From Smittium mucronatum (taxonomy: Eukaryota > Kickxellomycota > Harpellomycetes > Harpellales > Legeriomycetaceae): a DNA stretch of 15,046 nucleotides. The notes beneath the pieces were generated by a model, which was not told the DNA's origin, searched no databases, and saw only the letters and a program-made list of their open reading frames with translations. Location of the stretch: positions 1 to 15,046 of the forward strand of contig LSSL01003278.1 of assembly GCA_001953115.1 (NCBI GenBank), given 5' to 3'. This document shows, one piece after another, positions 1 to 8,817 of the stretch (the first letter of the stretch is position 1; every line of letters starts with the position of its first letter). A program made the translations under genes and the position numbers.

Positions 1-3000
1 TGTCATCTGTCATATGTTTGGATTTTTTATTTTTGTATTATTTACTCCATGCAAATAACCCTAAAATTTAGTTTATTTTATTTTATTTAAATACCTTTTA
101 AATATTCCGATAACTTATAAATTTAACTCTCTATATTAAATAATCGTTAAAAATGAATTAATTCTAATTTTTTTATTTTTTTAAAAAACTTTTAATAATG
201 GGTAATTATAGTAAGAGCAGTATTTTTTTTAATTAAAAGCTTGGGAATAAATATTCGATTATTTGAAGTTTAGCAAATGCAATGGCCGGAAAAATAAATC
301 GAATCATATTTAAATGCGAGTTTGTTTAAATATCCATACTATTGATGATGCTTAAAATAATTTAAAAGTATTAAAATTTTGAACACCCTTATAAATTTTA
401 GAATATTTCTTTATTTTAATCTTATAAAACTGGATAAAAAAAAACTGATTCTGAATTTCTTAATTTATCATTTATTGAAAATTTTCGGATTTTCGGTGAA
501 TCAAACTTAACAAATTACTCAAAAAATTAAGCCCGGTTTTATGTAAAATCAAAACAGATTTACTGAATTTGGGGTTATATATTTTTATAATTGAAAAAAA
601 AAGTTTATAAAAGAATAAAATGAGCTGAAACATAAAAAAATCATAAAAACCATAAACATGCGAACTAATTAATTTAAAAATAACTTATTGATTAGTCCTT
701 TTTTCAAGGATTATTTTAAATTTGGTTATTTTATATTATATTTAAAGTGATTTTTATTTAATGCTAACACAGATTAAATAATGAAGATTTTTTCTGAAAA
801 AATTATCTTTATACAACAGATTTTAAAATCAAGGTTATATGATAATATTTTAAATGTATTTTAAAAAAATTTCGATACAAATTTTAACATAAATAGAAAA
901 TTTTATTAAAAAAAATAGAAAAAAAGTTAATATTTAAAAAAAAAAACAATTATAATTCGTTTATTTAATAATCATGTCGGAATATTTATCATAAACCTTT
1001 TATTTACTTTGTTATTTTTCAAATTTTGAATTATTTCTTACCAATTATTCATCATTTAAGGATTTAATTTTTTATTTTATATAAAGTTTATCCAAAATTT
1101 ATACCCAAAACATGGAATTTACTTAATTTTAGTTAAAAAAATAGAAAAATAAAAATTAACTAAGGCTATTAAATTCATTTCTAAAAAAATACATAAGACC
1201 GGTCTTTTTCAAATAAGATAAATAAAAAAATCAAGACGTATTTAGCCTTTAAAGAATAAAAAAATAATAATTTATTATTCGAATTTTTAATTTTTTTAAT
1301 TGTGTTAAATATTTTATTGATTAGCATATGTATATAATTCTATGTGAAAATATATTTTTTCACCATTAGGGGTTAAATATGATGAATTCAATTTATTCGA
1401 TTGTGATAAATACAGGATCTTTGCTTTAGATAGCAAAATTTGCCTCAACAGAATTTATTCCATACTTTTTATTGGTTGTATAAATATTTTTACATTTATA
1501 ATTATGAAACCAATTTTAACAATAAAAAAATCAATTTAAATATATTTAATCTAATATTTTGGGTAAAAAAATGCTTTAAATGGTTTTTTAGTTTTAGATC
1601 TAAAATTAAAAAATCATAATAAAATCAGAAATTTATTTATTTTTATTTAAATTTCGATTCAAACGAGATTCATTAAATATATCGGTATAGTTTTTAAAGT
1701 TTTATATAAGATGTTCGATATATTTTTTAGAAATTTATCTAACAATAGTTTGAAATTTTTGGCTTATACCATATGTAAATTTACGTTTTTTTTCATAAAA
1801 ATGTTATTTGCTCTAGGTTAAAATCTAAAAATTAGTTATAATATATGTATAATACACTATTTTGTATTTTGTGAATTTTTTGTGTAAAATGCTGATTAAA
1901 AAGATGAAAAAAGTCTTAGGGGTTTTATTCTTTCGATTATACCACTTTTATGATCGAAAAAACTTATGTAAATAAGTAAATTTGTAAAAATATGAAAATT
2001 AAGCTTAATATAACACTCGAAAGATCAATTTCAATTATCTTCCAATATTTATAATATAAATAAAAAAATAGTATTAAAAAATAAATTTTGCAAAAAAAAA
2101 ATTAATTGAAACAAATAATTTTTTACCAAAAAACACATGTTATTTATTTTTTTTAAATGATAATAGAAAAGGTATATTTTAAAAAGGGAAATATATTTAC
2201 AACTTTCTATTTTAATTATAGAATAAATTTATATAAAGAAAAAAAAATTAGTATAGATATAAATCCTGTTTTTATTATTTAAAAATATATGTTTTTTAAA
2301 GGGGTTTGAGAAATTATTTAATTATAAAATTGCTTTATAGTAATGTTAGTAATGATTAGTTGTCTCTAGTACTGAATTAAACTTTTTTACAAAAAATCAA
2401 GATAAAATAAAAGCTATAATTTTTTTAATTCAAACAGTTTTAGAATTAATAGATTTTTGAACTTAAAAAATTGCAACTATGTTTTCAAATATGTCTATAC
2501 AAAAATATGTATTCCATTATATGTATTCCAAAATATGTTATAATTCAAAAAAGCAATCATATTTTTTTCAAGAATAAAAAATATCTGGTGTATTAAAATT
2601 AAAATTATTAAAAATAATCTTATAAATTAAAAGAAAAAAGTACAACCTTATGAAAGACCATTTATTTCCACACTAATTTAAAAAATAGAATCTAGAGACA
2701 AAAATGGACCTCTTCCTTATAATATATATATATATATATATTTTTTTTTTTTTTAAAAAAAGAAAATTTCTGAAATATTTTCAAAAAATATAGTTAATTA
2801 TGCCCTATTTAAATTATTTTTCGACTATATTTTCAAATATATAAATATTTAAAATTATCCTATTATCCCTTTTATCTCTTTTTTGGAGGTAAAGTGGCTA
2901 TCTTTCTCCCTTTTTTGCTCGAAATTTATAACTTTTTTTTTTCTTAAAATTTTATTGGACATGATTAGAAAATAAAATTTAATAAATGGGTATAAATCGT

Positions 3001-4850
3001 GTTTAAATCATCTTTTGCGGATAAATCAATTGATATAAAAATCAATAAAATAAAGATAACATAAAAATCCATGTCTCGTTATTTGTTAATATATCCATAA
3101 TTTGATACTGTTTAATACTAATATCTAGATTTATATAAATTTAATATTATTGTATATGAGACGATTGAAGTATTTTTTATTTTTATAAAAAATATATATT
3201 ATAATGTGATTTTGTAAATATATGATAGCAATTCTTCAGAAAAGTAAAATAGATCCCATAACACAAAAAAACTTATATATCTAGGAAAATAAATGATTAA
3301 ATTTTAAATCGAGTAAAAAATATTTCTAAGAAATAAATTAATAACCCAAGTTCTGAAATAAAGTTATTTTACATATAAAAGTAAAATATAAAATTTTACC
3401 CAAATGTTTGTTTTCCTTTATTAAGAGATGCTAAAAACCAACTAGAAATCTGGTAGAGTGTATTATTAAAAGTTGAACTATCATGTAAAAGGACTAGTTC
3501 AGCCGTTTATCAAAACTCGAAAAAAATTTCTATGCGCAATCTCAAAATCATATAAATATTTAAGTCACAGAATCTAAAAGCCATATTTATAAGACAAAAG
3601 TTGATGATTTCTTTGCTTTCAAGAAATTTACTATTTTTTTAAAAAAAACCAGAATTGTGTTCTAAGTAGTAGCTAATAGTAACAATGATTTTTGTTATTT
3701 AATCCACTTAAATTCAGAATTATATTTTTCCAAGGCAATAAAATAGAATTTTATTAAACAATAGATTGTACTCTTAATACACGGATGCAAGTCAGATAGG
3801 GTTTAAAACAAGATTATATCATTTTAGTTAATATTTTTCATGTATAATATTTTTTTGATATTTTCAAAATGTTTTTCAAGGTAGCTGTCTCAAATTTAAT
3901 TAATTAACACAAAAAAACAAAAAACGGAATAAAAAAAAATTGAAAAGAAATTTCCATTATATAAAATGCTATTTTCTGAAAATACAGAGATAAATAATAA
4001 AAAAATCTAAATCATATTTTTAAAATCCAGATAGCAAAATAAATATTGCTTATATAATCTTTCGAAAAAAACCACGCTATTAAATTAAAGTGATATGTAT
4101 ATTTGGTTGTATAAAATCAAATAGAATAATATTCTAAAATAATATAGTAACCATTTTTTTCCCCACAATAGTGACAGAGATATCTTTACTGTATCATGGC
4201 AGAAAAAAAGGTATAGTGATATTTGAGCGAAGCAATTGGACTTTTTGAAATATAATTTGATGGATATATTATTTGGTTATAATATCTTAAATAAAATAAA
4301 GTGTATTAGTTTTATTTTTATGGTATTGAAAAATTAGAAAATAAATAAATAATAATATTCATCTTGACTCTATACAACCTTATATTAAAATAAACGAATT
4401 TTTTAACGGTGGTAACTTACTTTGATTAGGTTTAAATACTATGGGCAATATACATATTAAATTTCGAAACCAGTTAAGGCAAAAAAAAAAAAACATTATT
4501 AGATTTTAAATCAATTTAAAAATTACTTGATTCAATAGAGAACCCTGTTTATAAGATTTAAACTGGATATATTAAACGAATAATTTTTTTTATCGTAACT
4601 AAATTAAGCAAAAAATCATCGTATTAAGTGCTGCATGTTACTTTCATAAATGGCATAAAATTTAAACATGGGGTTTCCAACTAAAAACCTTAAAAATACT
4701 ACTTGCTGCCAAATTTTTATATCAACATAATGTATACTGAAAACCAGTTTTAATAAAAGAATATTTGCAATTATGGCTGTAAAACCTGGTAAATATGTAT
4801 TTTGTAACAATTTTAGTAAGATAATATCGAGCTTATCCTAGTGGGAATGC
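1..4850. other. AT-rich non-coding DNA, no gene seen
   Basis: This stretch is extremely AT-rich; the 60-base row at 901 has only five G or C bases. It is full of A and T homopolymers. Short open frames occur, for example 4616-4810 on the minus strand, but their Phe/Ile/Leu/Lys-rich translations are what random AT-rich DNA gives and match nothing I recognise. No splice-site-bounded exon series, tRNA or rRNA was recognised. A perfect 12-base palindrome lies at 1195-1206. Confidence 0.7.
2722..2761. repeat. (AT)n microsatellite followed by T14 and A7
   Basis: An alternating AT run (2722-2741) leads into fourteen T (2741-2754) and then seven A (2755-2761). The T-run/A-run junction can form a small hairpin. 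This is simple-sequence DNA prone to slippage, so its length in the assembly may be unreliable. Confidence 0.9.
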
Positions 4851-4885
4851 ATATTATATATGAAGAAAATATAAACCTAATATAC

Positions 4886-4997
4886 GTGAAACTCTCTGGC
4901 GAAAAGAGACGTTTACTTATAAACATGCTTTTTTGATGGGGTTTTACCTATATTAAAACTTCCTATTTTTGGAGGTTTCTTGTTTTTATCGGAAACC
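4886..4997 (+). ncRNA. Candidate Sm-class small RNA (snRNA or SL-RNA-like layout)
   Basis: Seen in the sequence, in order: a hairpin pairing AAAC-TCTCT (4889-4897) with AGAGA-C-GTTT (4905-4914, one bulged C); a nine-pair hairpin GGGGTTTTA (4938-4946) with TAAAACTTC (4954-4962, two G-U pairs); an Sm-like site ATTTTTGG (4965-4972); and a terminal hairpin GGTTTC (4974-4979) with GAAACC (4992-4997). A TATATA lies at 4855-4860, about 30 bases before the proposed 5' end. Stem-loops, then an Sm site, then a 3' stem-loop is the usual layout of U-snRNAs and spliced-leader RNAs. I recognise no conserved U1, U2, U4 or U5 sequence, and a site like ATTTTTGG is expected about once by chance in DNA this AT-rich, so this stays a weak candidate. 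Confidence 0.15.
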
Positions 4998-5134
4998 AAT
5001 AAAAAAATATTAAATAAATTATGATTTCATGAGTTTTTTTCAACAAAATAATTTTTTTAGTGTTGATGTATTATAAATGGTGATTTCAGAGTATCCCTAA
5101 ATCGAATTGTTTTTTTTTTATTATAATTGAGCCA

Positions 5135-5153
5135 ATATATATATATATATATA
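5135..5153. repeat. (AT)n microsatellite
   Basis: Pure alternating AT run of 19 bases in AT-rich spacer. Confidence 0.9.
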
Positions 5154-5314
5154 ATATGTATATTTTTAACTTCCCACCCCTTGTTCAATTTGGAGTGAAT
5201 ATGTTTTTTTTTGAAGAAAAAAAAATCGAAATCATATCAATTAGTTATTTTAAAAAGACGCATTCTTCACAGAAAAATTAATGAAGGATAAGATATTACA
5301 TCAGTAAAAACATA

Positions 5315-5400
5315 TTTATTAGTTTAATGGAATTTATTTAATGTAATGTATTTATTGGTTTAATGATATTTATTTAATGTGTTTACTAATTTAATAAAAA
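5315..5400. repeat. Imperfect tandem repeat, about 2.6 copies
   Basis: Units begin with TTTATTAGTTTAATG (5315), TTTATTGGTTTAATG (5351) and TTTACTAATTTAAT (5382). The first two continue with a shared ATTTATTTAATGT block. Unit length falls from 36 to about 31 bases and the third copy is truncated. It lies in AT-rich spacer and has no visible function. Confidence 0.7.
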
Positions 5401-5517
5401 TTAGTTAAAGATGTAAAATAACTTTAATCACACAATGTTACCTCACATAATGGCTTTATGCTTATTCAGCGTCGATTAGAGAAGAGGAAAAGTGCTCTAA
5501 ATTTATTATTTTACCCA

Positions 5518-5548
5518 ATATATATATATATATATATACATACATACA
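5518..5548. repeat. Compound microsatellite (AT)n-(ACAT)n
   Basis: An alternating AT run (5518-5538) passes directly into three ACAT/ACAG-like tetranucleotides, which end at 5548. Confidence 0.9.
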
Positions 5549-5837
5549 GAAAAATAAAATCTGTGGTACTTTTTTTTGTTAAACAGATATTATAAAACAT
5601 GTATAATTAAAAGAAAATTCACAATTTACAGGATATAATTTGCAGTTTTTAATCGTTTTTTGGGGAGGCAACTATCCTTTGTCGAATATTTAATTGGATT
5701 TGTGAAAGCCTGGAAAAAGCATATTTGGGGCGCCCAAGACACACAGCCTCTTTTCCAATTCATCATAATGATAAAATAAAAAAAAGCAAAAAAAAGAAAA
5801 AAAGTGATATTTCTCAAACTACAACAAAATTTACCAT

Positions 5838-6103
5838 ATGTGTATTGAGAGATTGCTTAGGCAAGTGAATAAGCAGCTTTCAACATATTCTATCTAACCC
5901 CACCGTGATATCCTATCAAGGTGAAAATATACCCAGACGTTGCGAATGCTCACGTTATGGGAGATGATCAGAGACATACGTCATCGTACTCATGGCCTCC
6001 AAAAGAATATTATCCTAAACCGAACTTTTCAACTCAAACCATTCCCTTAAATAAGAGTATCTTGTTTAAGGTTTGTACAGCGGTATTGTATGCATTAATA
6101 TAG
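5838..6103 (+). CDS. Possible small two-exon ORF, unknown (speculative)
   Basis: An ATG at 5838 opens a 19-codon frame that stops at 5895. If GTGAAT (5858) acts as donor and the AG at 5919-5920 as acceptor, nine codons (MCIERLLRQ) join in phase with a frame running from 5921 to a stop at 6101-6103. A TATCTAAC at 5890-5897, about 24 bases before that acceptor, resembles a branch site. The second part reads with mixed polar and aromatic residues (DDQRHTSSYSWPPKEYYP), less biased than AT-rich noise. I know no family with this sequence. Without the splice, a TGA precedes 5921 in frame. Chance remains the most likely explanation. Confidence 0.15.
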
Positions 6104-6832
6104 AAATACCCCTATAGTATCAAAAAAAATCACATCAACTCATCGAGCATTTTCGAGGATTTTTTGTATGAAAGTTAATACAAACCCTAAAATCTTTGCA
6201 ATCCTTAGTACCGCATATTTTTTCCGCTGTACTTGTTAGCGAATAGCTCAAATAATTTTGAATTGGTATGTGGAATAGCTTGTTGACGCACACAGCTTAA
6301 TGCGATAAATCAAGTGATGTGATTCGATTTAACGAGTTTATAAATTTTAGATCAGATTAAACTTTGATAGGCAAGTTTTGGAAGTATTGATTTATAACTG
6401 AAAATTGTAAATCTATATAGGGTTTTATAGCCTTAGTCCGCTCCAGAGTATTTGATAACCTATTTCCTATTCAGGATATATTCGAAAGAATTTTAAGAGT
6501 CGGGTTTTGATTGGTGTTTAATCAAATGGAGAAGCACAGTTTCATTAGTAAATAATGGCTGAAAGTATTACGCTGGGTTTTTATTGAATGGGTGTTCTTT
6601 GCGATTGTACATAATATAAAAGGGATCTTGAATTGTAGAAAGATAGGTAATATGATGTAACAATGATGATGGATTTGCTAATAGTATAGGGGGTTAAACC
6701 AACAGAAATTTCAGTTTCATTTGAAGGATCGGTTTACTAGGGTTTTCGTCAATGAATTTTCCGAAATAGAAAAAGTTATATTTTTGAAGGATTGGTAAAT
6801 TTATTTAAATTATGTAGGCGATGAAGATGTAA

Positions 6833-6919
6833 TGGAAAGATATACTATAGAAACCATCAAAACAGGAAAAAATCAGTTAACATCTAGATCATCATTTACG
6901 CAAATCCAATTCTTTTAAT
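6833..6919 (+). CDS. Very small ORF, unknown (speculative)
   Basis: An ATG at 6833 gives 28 codons beginning MERYTIETIKTGKNQLTS and ending at a TAA. The frame stays open a further 13 codons upstream. A TATGTAG immediately before 6818 could be a splice acceptor. The composition is protein-like, but there is no recognisable domain and the length is within chance expectation. Confidence 0.1.
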
Positions 6920-6968
6920 GGGGGAAAACCAAATTCATGCCTCGATTAGGGAGTGTTGATAAATTAAC

Positions 6969-7016
6969 CCTTTAATGTCAAAGCGCTCTTGTGCTTTGAT
7001 TAGATAAAGTTAAAGG
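6969..7016. other. Nested two-stem hairpin
   Basis: An outer stem CCTTTAA (6969-6975) pairs with TTAAAGG (7010-7016). An inner stem TCAAAGC (6978-6984) pairs with GCTTTGA (6993-6999) across an 8-base loop. All fourteen pairs are Watson-Crick, with an asymmetric internal loop of 2 and 10 bases. It lies in the ORF-poor island. It could be part of a structured RNA on either strand or chance pairing. Confidence 0.4.
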
Positions 7017-7117
7017 AGACTCGTTTGGTGATTAAAATTAATAGCCAATGGCATGAATGCGTTTATTATGGAATAATTCAAAGTAACAGATTTTGGCTAT
7101 TAATTATAACGAAATTA

Positions 7118-7185
7118 GGCTAACTGACTGTTGAAAAGCTAAACCATGTTAGCCACAATAGAGACAACTCGATTAAACCAGTCAG
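7118..7185. other. Pseudoknot-capable inverted repeats
   Basis: GGCTAAC (7118-7124) pairs with GTTAGCC (7148-7154), and the adjoining CTGACTG (7124-7130) pairs with CAGTCAG (7179-7185). The stems interleave rather than nest, so an RNA from either strand could form an H-type pseudoknot, with one shared base at 7124. Each stem alone is within chance; the arrangement of both is less usual. Confidence 0.35.
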
Positions 7186-7765
7186 GATTCAAATTTTTTG
7201 TAGCTCCGATTTGCTGCAATAATTTGTTTGTGTTGTATGTTTCTAGGAGTTGGCCAATAAATGTATTGATTAGGAAACGAACATCAACTTTTGATTTTCG
7301 ATAAATTAAAATGTGGTTCGTTTTTGGGGTTTCAGTCCTGTAAGGGTCAAACCAGCTGTATGCTAATTATATATTGGATGCAGAGAATATCAAAATGATA
7401 AATTTGCGGTGTTTTTTTTTAAGGGTGATGGGGTATGAAGGGAGCAGATACGGATAATGTCTAGGCAAAAAAATAGCGGTTTGGCCTAATTTAAAAACAT
7501 CGGCCGCTATAGAGATTATGTGGAATATATTATTCAGTGTATTGAACCTATTTGACATTTATTCTATCTGCTGTGCTAATTAACGATTTCTAGGATCTAC
7601 TATACAATCTATTTTATTCGTCAAAGTAATCGTTTTCCATTCAGTTGTATACAAAGTTATTCCAATTATAAACGCAAATTTAATAAGGGATTTGTGCTGA
7701 TCTGAAATTGCAGACTATTTTTTTTGTCTCTGGCTCTAAAAGGAACAGGAGGTGATATGGTATTA

Positions 7766-7782
7766 GGGAGAGGGGGAGGGGG
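7766..7782 (+). other. G-rich tract
   Basis: GGG-AGA-GGGGG-A-GGGGG: three G-runs on the plus strand in a window where G is scarce. A standard four-run, three-tetrad quadruplex cannot form from these runs alone. A two-tetrad or intermolecular form is possible. Confidence 0.7.
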
Positions 7783-8160
7783 TTGTTAACAGCTGAGGTA
7801 TAGTTAATCAACGAGTTTGAAAGTGAGGGATTTTTATTTTCGCAAATTACGACTAGTGCTCAAAATGCAATTAATAATTAAAAGAGCTTAATCCTGAAAA
7901 GCTTATCCTAGTTCAGTGATGGGATGTGGTTTATAGTAGCACTAATAACATTTCATCTCAAGCCATATTTATACAAATGAAACAGTCATTTTAATTGATG
8001 GGGGGAAACCTTTTTCCCACTTATACAGTAGTAATTTATTCACAAAACTAGATAGTTAACGTGAACTCGAAGTATTACTACACTCCGGATATTTTTGTTT
8101 TAATTGGCTCAATAGAACAATTAATGGTATTGTTTAATTCTTACGAATGAAAAGCGTAGA

Positions 8161-8292
8161 ATGTTTGATTCCCCAACGAAAAAAACTATTTTAGGACTAG
8201 GGTCTCTAAAGTGGGATAAGATTTCCAACCGAGGAAAATATACTGCTTTAGAAAACATTGTAATTGGCAAAGCAGATCCAACCGCCAATTGA
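8161..8292 (+). CDS. Small ORF of 43 codons, unknown (speculative)
   Basis: ATG at 8161 to TGA at 8290-8292. The product begins MFDSPTKKTILGLGSLKW and ends VIGKADPTAN. The residue mix is balanced and unlike the Phe/Lys/Asn-rich noise of the flanks. The same frame is open 13 codons upstream of the ATG, and GCGTAG at 8154-8159 could be an acceptor. I do not recognise it. It could be an exon of an unrecognised gene, a remnant of a decayed one, or chance. Confidence 0.2.
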   Translation: MFDSPTKKTILGLGSLKWDKISNRGKYTALENIVIGKADPTAN

Positions 8293-8488
8293 ATCCTAAA
8301 AAAGTATCAAATAGATGAGCTGATAAAGGTTGGATTTAGAAAGGGTTAAGCATACAATTCTCTATGGTGAAAATGAATGAGGTGGTGTGAGTTTGGTGGG
8401 TTAATGCGCGCTCTGAGAACAGCAGACTACAAAATGATCGGTTCATATTTATTAGAGCAATGTTATTGGGCAGTGTTGTCGAAATGCC

Positions 8489-8501
8489 AGGGTTAGGGTT
8501 A
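8489..8501. promoter_or_regulatory. Telomere-like motif, about two TTAGGG units
   Basis: AGGGTTAGGGTTA on the plus strand; the minus strand reads TAACCCTAACCCT. It lies 317 bases upstream of the start codon at 8818. Short TTAGGG/AACCCTAA boxes are known binding sites for Tbf1/Teb1-type Myb proteins in fungal promoters, often of translation-related genes. The minus-strand form also resembles a telomerase RNA template. I cannot choose between these, an old interstitial telomere insertion, or chance. Confidence 0.35.
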
Positions 8502-8649
8502 TTGTTGTGTTCAAGCAAACTTGTCTGACCATTTGTGCTATATTTCATCTAGGCATAAAACAGCTAGCAAAGAATAGAATTTGCTATTAAATACACAAAT
8601 TATTTCATGCTTGAGATTTATCAACTCTCACACAATTTTCGTATTTTTG

Positions 8650-8817
8650 CATTTCACACTTTTTTTTATTAAACCAAAAGAAGGTTAATAGAAGTCTATA
8701 GGTATTTCATTTATAATTAAATCTTGCAAAGTTCTTCCTCCATACAATTCCAGCACTTATTCAACTTCGATATTTCAAATCCATATTTAAACACAAATTT
8801 CACTCGTTTTTTTAGGA
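8650..8817 (+). promoter_or_regulatory. Upstream region of the gene, with a splice-acceptor-like TTTTTTTAG before the ATG
   Basis: Pyrimidine-rich DNA precedes the start codon. TATTTAA at 8784-8790 could be a TATA-like element, but it would leave a very short leader. TTTTTTTAG ends at 8815, two bases before the ATG, and closely matches the acceptors of both mapped introns. It therefore suggests an intron in the 5' untranslated region, or a trans-splicing site if the organism has spliced leaders. An in-frame TAA at 8788-8790 rules out extending the protein upstream without splicing. No donor could be chosen with confidence. Confidence 0.4.

Larger units (their letters stand above)
5640..8650. 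other. GC-elevated island without a long ORF, upstream of the gene
   Basis: Base composition changes near 5640 and again near 8650. Sampled rows are about 35% GC (6241-6300) and 38% GC (8401-8460), against 8-20% in the left flank. No frame on either strand stays open beyond about 70 codons, which is expected by chance at this composition. Within it I see small protein-like frames (5838-6103, 6833-6919, 8161-8292), several stems (6969-7016, 7118-7185, 7473-7510), G-rich motifs and a telomere-like motif (8489-8501). It could be a decayed gene, a long non-coding RNA or upstream regulatory DNA of the gene at 8818. I recognise no product. Confidence 0.6.

Noticed and set aside
4616..4810. 64-codon open frame on the minus strand
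   Set aside because: Hydrophobic, AT-driven composition, no recognised family and no conserved motif; frames of this length are expected by chance here.
4938..4950. U5 snRNA loop similarity (TTTTAC)
   Set aside because: Only six bases match; the invariant GCC of the U5 loop is missing and the stem differs.
5626..5817. 63-codon open frame on the minus strand (contains MNWKRGCVSWAPQICF)
   Set aside because: The N-terminus is Phe-rich noise from an A/T run. The middle looks more protein-like, but I recognise nothing and the length is within chance.
5969..6005. Minus-strand GTATGT (5969-5974) after CTTTTGG (5999-6005) as a spliceosomal 3' end of a telomerase RNA
   Set aside because: CTTTTGG is not a good Sm site and the spacing is too long for the fission-yeast arrangement; not strong enough to claim.
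7367..7558. 63-codon open frame on the minus strand
   Set aside because: No recognisable domain; length is expected by chance in the island and it overlaps a hairpin.
8336..8548. 70-codon open frame on the minus strand
   Set aside because: Spans the telomere-like motif, whose CCCTAA units produce the NPNPG-like residues; no family recognised.
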